Below are positions 56,885 through 64,000 of a stretch of 64,000 bases of DNA, piece after piece (the stretch's first letter is position 1; every line of letters begins with the position of its first letter). Location of the stretch: assembly GCA_021432635.1 (NCBI GenBank), contig MU270036.1, forward strand, positions 62,001 to 126,000. The letters are read 5' to 3'. The position numbers were made by a program, and so were the translations under genes. The notes beneath the pieces are model-generated. The model made no database searches. It saw only the letters and a list, made by a program, of their open reading frames with translations, and was not told the origin of the DNA. The stretch is from Thozetella sp. PMI_491 (lineage: Eukaryota > Ascomycota > Sordariomycetes > Chaetosphaeriales > Chaetosphaeriaceae).

Positions 56885-58020
56885 TTGGTTCTCATTCCGA
56901 ACTTCGTGGATCTGCGCCAGTACATCCCTGGGTGTGCTACTGCACATGTTCTCATCACCAGCCGCACCCTTACTGCCAAGAGGCCGTCGACATTCGAAGG
57001 AGTGGAAGTTGACAAGCTCGATGAGGGACAGGCAATTGACTTGTTATTTAACTGCTCGGAAGTCCCCAGGACTACAGAGTCGGAGCCTCAAGTGACAACA
57101 GTTGTTAGAGAGATTGGGCGTCTTGCACTGGCTGTGCCGATTGCAGGAATATATATCTCACAAACACCGAGGCTGTCATGCAATCTGCTAGCATACCTGG
57201 AGGAATTCCACCAAAGACGAAGGGACGTATTAGCAGAGCAGCCGGATGAAGTCACGGACGAAGTCGCGGACGAGTATAGCTACAGTATTATGAAGACATG
57301 ATAGGCGTCGTTTGCGGCTGCTACAAATCAGCTCCTGGAAGCCGGCCGAATCCTGAAGCTGTTAGCATTCATCCATCACGGAGATATATTTCTCGACCTT
57401 TTCCGTCCAGATTCTGAATGCCATAGTAGATGGGAATCCATAATTATCACGCGGGACACCAATGACACCCGTATGCTCGAAAAATGCTTCGCAATTCTAG
57501 AGAGATACTCTCTTCTCTCCCGGCCAGCAAATAGAGTTTCATATTCAATACATCAGCTAGTCCATGCATAGGACCACAATTGACTGCTAACGAATAAAAC
57601 CGAAGGGGACGCATTATATATTGCAACGGACAAAATGCTGTTCGAAGCTGTTAGGCACTGTGGGGAGTCACCAGCAGCTAAGTTGCGATTGATACCGCAT
57701 TTACGTGCAATTTTTGAAATGTCAGCAAGTTGATATTGAAAAAATAACCACAGGCTGAGATGGTAGTTAGACAAATTAGAGATTATAGGGAAGTTTAATA
57801 CAAGTACGGAAATATGGGCAGAAGCAAGGGCAATATAGGAAAAAGTTTTAGAGCCAAGGCGGCGAATTCTTAACAAAGACCACCTAGACACGATTAACGC
57901 CATAAGCGTCTTACCGATACGCTTCAAAGCTAGGATAATTATGCACCTCGAGATAAAAACCGAACTGGATCGGCAATCTACTCGCGTCATGTTGGAATAT
58001 GAGGATAACAACTATGGAAG
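56885..58020 (+). pseudogene. NB-ARC/TPR (fungal NLR-type) remnant
   Basis: The first frame (56885-57301) matches the second half of an NB-ARC domain: HVLITSRT in the sensor region, then VDKLDEGQAIDLLFNCSEVP and REIGRLALAVPIAGIYISQT, the GLPLA-like helix. It stops, then resumes with LLAFIHHGDIFLDLFRPDSE and a winged-helix end reading RYSLLSRPANRVSYSIHQLV. Further on, EKVLEPRRRILNKDHLDTIN resembles the first fungal TPR unit. The P-loop half and the effector domain are missing and there are several stops. Intact relatives act as STAND-type sensors in nonself recognition. Confidence 0.7.
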
Positions 58021-58077
58021 TAGGTCCCGACTATCTAACCTTGGAGCAACTCGTAGCTAACATTAGTGGCACGTAGA

Positions 58078-58805
58078 GAAGCACTATAGATACCTTACAG
58101 ATCCCCGGCCGCCCCAGCCAGCAGACTTGGCGAGTACTGACCTCCTCCGCTCTCGGACATTCCATGCTCTGGCCTTCCCTGAGACCTTGGAGCACTTAGT
58201 GCTCTTTGTCCTCTCGTTTCGAAAGGAGAGAGACATTGAATCTACACCTTTGATACTCTGGGAACCTGCTCCTCTATTACGCCCAGAACAGCTGCAAGCG
58301 TATTTAAGGGCCTGCAAACTTATCGATGTATCTTCTTCGAACTATCTCGAGGTAGGGGCCCTTATAACAGGAAGATAAGAACAGAACCTACCGTTTGACA
58401 GGCACGCAATTGAAGAGCATGCCAAATTGTTTCTGGGTGCCATGGCAGAAGAGAAGAGTGGCATAGTTGTAATCCGTTGTGGGGAGCATGGCGCGCTGAC
58501 TATGACGAGGTCTGGGTCGATGTGGTTCCCTCCCTTCCACGCACGACCCGGAGTCACCCAAAGTGATTGATCCGACGGGTGCCGGTAATGCTTTCCTGGG
58601 TGGATTCTCAGTGGGTTTCCAGGAGAGCAGAGACTGGAGAGAACCCTCCATCTACGGTTCTGTAGCAGCAAGCTTTGCGGTCGAGCAGATTGGTATTCCA
58701 GAGCTTATTTATGTGCAGAATGGTGATGGAAGCGAAACGTGGAACGGTACAGACGTCTCGAGGCGCCTTCATGATTATAAAATGGAGGTACCCGAGCTAA
58801 TCTAA
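58078..58805 (+). pseudogene. PfkB-family (MAK32-like) sugar kinase, 5'-truncated
   Basis: From 58078 the frame reads KHYRYLTDPRPPQPADLAST and RSRTFHALAFPETLE, typical of the middle of fungal MAK32-like PfkB proteins, then LILWEPAPLLRPEQLQAYLR. A small intron with GTAGGG donor (about 58352-58401) leads to FLGAMAEEKSGIVVIRCGEH. The C-terminal ATP-site motif VIDPTGAGNAFLGGFSVGF lies in a different frame, so one frame change occurs near 58540. The N-terminal third, about 120 residues with the substrate site, is missing: upstream sequence belongs to the NLR remnant. It ends at a stop codon at 58803. Confidence 0.75.
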
Positions 58806-59380
58806 ATTTCAAGCTTCGACAGAGTCACGTGTAAAGCAGAATAGGGTAGCTGTTGATAGTACAGCTCTAAGGACGAACGAGCAGAGTTTAAGTGGACGTA
58901 TACTGTCAGATTTGATAGCATAGCTTCCTTTGGCGTAGCTGTGGGCTGTAAATACTTTGTGAACTCGTGGCATTGCGATATGAAATAGAAACTTGAGGGC
59001 CTTAATAGTGGCCTGCTAGCTTATCCACCGGTATGATGAGTTCCTCAGGAATTACTATAGTAGTTTCAATGTTTAACTAAAGTAAAAGGTTGTTACACAG
59101 CGTGCTAAGTTCTCCTTATATGTTGATTTCAAATAGGGCAACTAGAAATCTAGTCCTAGCAGGCGAGGAAAGATATAAGCAGCTGTAATATACTCTATAA
59201 GAAGCTCTTTACTAGAAGTACTGTCGTAAATATATAAAATAAGCGGCCCTATGCTTCGCTTCGGGGTTGATTTCCTCTAGCACACCTACGCTACGCTTCG
59301 GGGTGCTAGAGCTGACCTTCCCGAAGGCCATATCTAAGTGCTAGAGGAAATAAGTCTGACCTTTGGTATATAAAGCCAGT
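58806..59380. other. Intergenic, nothing recognised
   Basis: Ordinary to AT-rich sequence after the kinase remnant. Near 59240-59340 there are short repeated phrases (CTACGCTTCGGGGT and CTAGAGGAAAT) that belong to the repeat zone to the right. Confidence 0.4.
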
Positions 59381-59389
59381 GTGGCCAGC

Positions 59390-59535
59390 AGCGATCCGGT
59401 GACTGCGGCCGGCCCTCCGCACGCTCCGGGGCCCTCGTGCGCCGATCTATTACATTTATATACCCTTGTTTGTAGCGATCTGGCGACTATGGCCAGCCCT
59501 CCGCAAGCTTCGGGTGCCTCGTGCGCCATATCTAG
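59390..59535 (+). repeat. Two tandem copies of an 84-bp unit
   Basis: AGCGATC(C/T)GG(T/C)GACT starts at 59390 and again at 59474. The similarity runs through GCCCTCCGCA and CCTCGTGCGCC in each. Directly after, from 59577 to about 59695, a short-period CCAGCGAT(T/C)CA repeat follows. Confidence 0.7.
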
Positions 59536-59799
59536 ATATAAAGCAGATAGGCTTCGCCTCTGGCTTGGCCTGGGCTAGCGATCCAGCCAGCGATTCAGCC
59601 AGCGATTCAGCCAGCGATCCAACCAACCGTATGGCTACACTCGTAGCCACACTAGTCATCCAGCCAGCCAACGAACCAGCGATCCAACCAGCCAGCCAGC
59701 TAGTAGTAAAGGAGGAAAGAGAAGGAAAAACGAGCCACGAGGGTAGAAATATGAAAGCTCTTGTAGCGAGATTAGCCCAGCTAAAGCCAGGGGTAAAAG

Positions 59800-60065
59800 C
59801 TAGATCCATTATTTAGTGTGGAAAACCACTCGTGAGCCAGTCCTCGGAGACTGTAAGTAGTATTGTACCCTGTATAAGCCAAGGGCTGATTTTTTAAGCC
59901 AATCTACGTTGGCTGCAGCGCAGGGAAGCAGTTTATTAAGCCAATTACAGCGCAAAGAGCCACTTTTTAATGGAGTAAAAAGCTCGTGAGCCAATCCACG
60001 AATAGAACGATTTCGTCATTAATTTTTTTTTTCAGGCACCGTAAGAATGACCTTCGGTCAGATAA
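59800..60065 (+). repeat. Element terminal repeat, copy 2
   Basis: Same sequence as 40726-41036 in the same orientation but with ordinary composition, so it is less mutated. It ends at the same point (CTTCGGTCAGATAA). Near the end TGACC-TTC-GGTCA can form a 5-bp stem with a 3-base loop. Confidence 0.8.
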
Positions 60066-60859
60066 TAATCTTAAGATTTTTCGGATTAGGAATAGCCGCA
60101 CTATACGCTGTGATCAAACTCTTCTTTGACCTTAATTATTAGCTCCTGGTATGCTTACTGACTCTAGCCCTTTAGATCTTAAGTCTAACCTGACTAGTGT
60201 TAAACATAGCTTGGAAAGCATCCCTTATAGGGACTCTACATTGGATCCTTTCTAACTGCTTTACATATCGATTCTTTTTATATATAGCAGCCTTTAGCTT
60301 CTCAGCGAAATAATGTACTTCTAGTGTAGGCTACCACCTAATCGTTCTCCCATTATCATCGTTATCCCCCTCCTTCCACTGTAGGGTGGTGCGCTTAGTC
60401 TCTACCTCATATATATTTTGGCCGAGAGATCGGTAGCGACCGCTGCCAACAACTAGTAATTAGCATCAAGGCTATAAAACAGTTTGATTCTATTTCGCGC
60501 GTCTTGGTACTGCGTCTAAAGAGCCTGTAGATACTGGAGGCTATTCTTAGATTTGGGCTGCTTTTGTGTGTGTTGGGTGGAGAGAGTTTTCGAAAAGTTT
60601 CGATGGCAGCTGAGTGCGTAGGCAAGATTTAACCGCCCGGATTAAGCCATCTCCGAAAATATCATGGCGCAGGAACCACTAGTGTTAAGTCCAACTGGTC
60701 CATTGGTCATAGTAAATAGAGTTCGTGTGGGAGCCCTGCTGAGTCACATTCAGTCGTCAGTCATCAGAGACAGAAGATTTTCAGCATTCCTCAACTCAAA
60801 AGAATCATTGCATCTTGTCAAGACTTTCTTCTGACAAGACTTTTCAACAAGGCACCGCC
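60066..60859. other. Intergenic, possible promoter at right end
   Basis: No gene is recognised. The last 120 bp have CT-rich and CAAG/TCAAC phrases like those of fungal 5' leaders, ahead of the small ORF at 60860. Confidence 0.35.
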
Positions 60860-61012
60860 ATGACATTGCGAATAAATATGCAGAAAGACGAGACGTCACA
60901 ATTTACCTTCCCGGCTCGAAGTTCTTCCAGGACGTCGACGTCGGAATCGCCCGTCGATGCAGTTCCAGCTGCCATTCCGAAGAGTGCAAGCAGCAAGAGA
61001 AAGGCAGCATAG
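60860..61012 (+). CDS. Possible 50-aa small protein
   Basis: An ATG in a strong ACCGCCATGA context follows a CT-rich leader (about 60800-60859). It opens a 50-codon frame beginning MTLRINMQKDETSQFTFPAR and ending in a Ser/Lys-rich tail (KSASSKRKAA). No signal peptide, TM segment or known motif is present. It could also be the first exon of a longer gene, as downstream sequence to about 61450 keeps similar composition, but no splice site was convincing. Confidence 0.3.
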   Translation: MTLRINMQKDETSQFTFPARSSSRTSTSESPVDAVPAAIPKSASSKRKAA

Positions 61013-61905
61013 AGTTACAGACATTTCGCCATCCTCTACGACGGAACTTAGACTTTGTTCAAACAAGTGAAGGATTTCCGGCGATTGCTGCAGTTTGTTT
61101 CGAGGAGCAATCAGACTGACAAGGCTTCGTTCTCAGACTTGGGCGCAATTAGTTGCGCGATGCTCATGTGATCAGCCTTCTCCGGTAAGTACTACGGACT
61201 CCGCAGGACTGTATGACAGAAGGTAAGAAACTCTCTATCCATAGTTGATCGAACTAATTTAGACAAGCTGCGAATAGGAGTGTGATACAGGAAAAGCTGT
61301 TCTCGGAAGTTCTACGTACAAGCGAACACCATATCTTGCAAAGGTTGACCCCGACTTGGTACCCAGCTCCGTCTCATTGGACCTTTGCACAAAAACTGCA
61401 GAGAGCATCACTTCGTAAACGCATCGTGGACTTCGCAAGTAGTAAATGAGGTCGGTTTGTGTATCTAGCTGTTGTTGTGCTTTTGATAGATTTGATAAAT
61501 AATGACAAGTGGTTGATGATCCATAATCTGAGGAATTAAAAAGCAGTCTGGTCTGTATTTACATAAAAACGGGAAGGGGGCCTCGCGTGATCCATTTTAT
61601 TAGCCTATCCATATTAGGCCTACATAGCGCCACGGGCGCCGCGGAAGCAAAATACTTGGGCAGCACCATCTAATTCTCAATAGCTAGAGTAAAAGCAGTC
61701 ATAATTATAAGCTGTTTTAAGACCCAGCCACTCTTTTAACGGCGAGGTTCCTGGTTTTGTTATTTTCATTCCATTCTGCATTCGATAGGCGACCGCATTC
61801 GTGGCACCTTTTCTCTAGCTATTCAGGCTTCAAATTATGTTAGCTTTCTCGCTATATTATGTCTAAAGATGTCATATACTTTCCAGTTCAGTTCACAGTC
61901 TAAAT
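61013..61905. other. Intergenic, nothing recognised
   Basis: No supported feature apart from the possible continuation of the small ORF to the left. Confidence 0.4.
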
Positions 61906-62211
61906 TTAACCGCATGGACCCTCCCAGGCATCGCAGCTATATCGGAAGCCATATGCAGAGCAGCCGCCACCCCCGTTGCATTCGTACACCCAGTTATCCA
62001 CCGTGTCGGAGCCACGGACTTGATCGCAGTAGCCGCAGTATTGGCCCTGGTGTGCCCCAACACAGTAACACGCACTAGCTTGATCAAAGGTTTCTTCAAA
62101 GTTGCTGCGGGACTCGAGCTTGGCCTCGGTGGGATGCCCGGGATTTGGAGCGGCAAGGCCTCGATCAAAGAGGGTGAGGGCGATGAAGACAATATTGATT
62201 CTAGGTTGCAT
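61906..62211 (-). CDS. Small secreted cysteine-rich protein
   Basis: A single exon encodes 101 aa. It starts MQPRINIVFIALTLFDRGLA with a likely signal peptide cut near AA/P. The mature part contains eight cysteines, all in the last 55 residues, in pairs such as CYC and CGYC, followed by four more to the C-terminal CG. This size, export signal and even cysteine number are typical of fungal effectors or antimicrobial-type secreted proteins. I recognise no family. It is isolated in a gene-poor, repeat-bordered stretch, which is common for such genes. A start at this Met is favoured because it gives the signal peptide directly. Confidence 0.65.
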   Translation of the reverse strand: MQPRINIVFIALTLFDRGLAAPNPGHPTEAKLESRSNFEETFDQASACYCVGAHQGQYCGYCDQVRGSDTVDNWVYECNGGGGCSAYGFRYSCDAWEGPCG

Positions 62212-64000
62212 AATGCGAAGTTTGACTTGGGTTAGCAGTTGGGAGCTCGTATTTAAAGATTTGGTTGAGGCATTATCTATCTCTCAGGCCATGAACCGCT
62301 TACTTATAAGTTTCGCGGCCACGCCATTACGCTCGTGTGTCTTTCCAAACATGACTCGGGAAAGCTATCACTTCACAATGGTATCTCCATAGGTTGTAGC
62401 TCCTCTTCGCCGATATTTCACGGAGCTAGTCTTCCGAGTAATGCAGCAAAGATTAGCATTAGTAGGAGCCTTATGATTATGCCCATGATTGGCTGAGGTT
62501 CAATACTTGATAACGATCGATGATACATGCTTCGGATCATGTCCTAGTCATATCCAAAAAAATATACTTCGTCGGGTCACAAGCCCGGCCGAGCCCAAAA
62601 GGTGACTTGTGTCCGTGGAACCTACTAACAAGAGCTTTGTCGTGTCTCACGATAACGGACTAGCACATTGGCTAGACCAGTAGAAGGTGCCTCTATACAT
62701 CGTATCAACCTCCTCATTCTATATATTTTTTCTTAACAGAAACGGCGGAGACTGACAGCCGCGACAATCACATTGGGCACTTACCACGGCCCGAGGTGGG
62801 TAGGTCATAGCCGCGGCAGGCCAGCAAGGTTGGCAAGCTGCCAAATTGCGCGTCTACACCCATCGGAGTAACCGTACTCACGGCAAAATACAACGCACCA
62901 TGAGCCACCGCCACTCACCGCGGCCTGACCGAGTCGGGCCTATTGATGAAACGGCTATCTTGGGCCAACCTCCCAGACAGGAGCTACCACGAGACTCGGA
63001 TACTGAATACTAATGCTACGAGCGACCGGGGGGCTAGATCAGGGCTCCCCGAGATATTCCCCGCAGTCAGGAGAGCGGACCCACGAAATTCACTGCGGGC
63101 TCTTAAAGCTAGGCGGCACGGTGGGCACAAGAGTGGGCTAGGGTCGCAAGATTATCTTGCAAGGCAACCAATGATACACTACTAGTTGTCAAGAACTGTA
63201 ATTAGTTGAGAAGCACCCAACAGCATCAAGTGGCATCCAGTCATAAGCTACAACAAAGCGAATGAAAATTCCAAAGACTAGTCAGTCTTCAGTCGTATGT
63301 TGCACCTGATATATGTGCACCTTGCAAGAGACAAAATGCTTCGGTCAAGATTTTGGCCAGCCGTCCCTGCCAAGTTATCAGCTGATCTTGGAAACAGAGT
63401 CTTTACAGGTAATCAAGCTTAACTACTAACCATGCCCTACAGCCCTGCTCGTCTAGTAATGTTTCTCAAGGGTCTGATCGTCGTGTTGGGTGTTTGATAG
63501 ATCTGCAAACACTAATAGATAGACTCACACACGACAGACCTAACTCAGGCTAATTCAGATTATGCTCAAAATAGTGGTTTCGATCCCGCTGTGGGTCAAC
63601 CCTAAATATATGGCCCGCCAACTTTCTGTAGAGATCCCCCAGGACTAGCTTCAAGCCTACAGCGTAGCAATTTATTAGCCTTATGACGCCCCCAGGAAGT
63701 CCACAAGGAAGCTTATCGAGAGGATAGATTGCCTTTCCCACCGAAATACTATGACTCATGATCTCTTCTGGCGTTTCTCACCTCTCGGTCGTATTGCGGC
63801 AATTTCGGAAGCATGGACCGAAGTTTGGGAAGTGGTAGATAATCGCGGTGGCTAATATTAAATCGCCGGGCTAGGACCTGATGTCGCCTTGACAACAGAT
63901 GACTTGTGGTGTTCTAATTTGACTAGTGCATCTTGAGGGGCATATGAAGCTCGCGGTTGTTCCAAAGCTCCTGGCTTCCGCCACATACATGAGTCGTCGC
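62212..64000. other. Right-end intergenic region
   Basis: No gene is recognised to the window edge. ORFs at 62943-63185 and 63550-63759 lack motifs and start context. Confidence 0.4.

Noticed and set aside
1-64000. tRNA and rRNA genes, CRISPR arrays
   Set aside because: No cloverleaf with matching arms, no rRNA-like conserved blocks and no spacer-repeat arrays were found by eye; CRISPR is not expected in a fungus.

Overview
The window comes from a filamentous ascomycete (Pezizomycotina, probably Sordariomycetes). Its genes have short GT..AG introns of about 50-115 nt and Kozak-like starts. The families seen are typical of that group: con-13-like protein, Zn2Cys6 regulator, CorA-like protein, Clr5 and DUF6594 proteins, and an NB-ARC/TPR gene. 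The repeats look mutated by RIP (repeat-induced point mutation). The species cannot be named from sequence alone.

Layout. 1-4143: a large secreted SGNH hydrolase with FG-GAP-like repeats, on the minus strand and running off the left edge. 4.1-7.8 kb: gene-poor, AT-rich in part, with one solo LTR flanked by a 5-bp target duplication. 7.8-12.5 kb: three minus-strand genes of a fungal family with a retropepsin-like fold, with a weak HET-like remnant between them, followed by a DUF6594 membrane protein at 13.1-14.2 kb. 14.2-17.6 kb: no convincing gene. 17.6-18.7 kb: a con-13-like secreted protein.

18.9-27.1 kb: a compact candidate biosynthetic cluster. It holds a Zn2Cys6 regulator, a small SRPBCC (polyketide-cyclase-like) protein, an alpha/beta hydrolase and a 1,091-aa NRPS-like adenylation-thiolation-reductase enzyme. 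A plausible reading is that the A-T-R enzyme activates and reduces a carboxylic acid, the two small enzymes tailor the product, and the zinc-cluster protein controls expression. 28.6-30.1 kb: an intact mannitol 2-dehydrogenase.

32.9-40.7 kb: a very AT-rich block without long ORFs, read as a degraded repeat element. It contains a diverged tandem repeat with an exact 141-bp period. Its right-hand end (40726-41036) is shared with a second locus at 59800-60065.

41-54 kb: normal gene density. It carries a coiled-coil protein of unknown function, a CorA-like two-TM protein, a 792-aa multi-TM protein and a Clr5-domain regulator. 54.2-55.4 kb: an intronless secreted PQQ-type sugar dehydrogenase homologue. 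56.3-58.8 kb: a gene graveyard with ankyrin, NB-ARC/TPR and PfkB-kinase remnants side by side. 59.2-64 kb: repeats and one small secreted cysteine-rich protein.

Intron models were made by eye from splice motifs and frame continuity, and all functions rest on recognised motifs. No searches were run.
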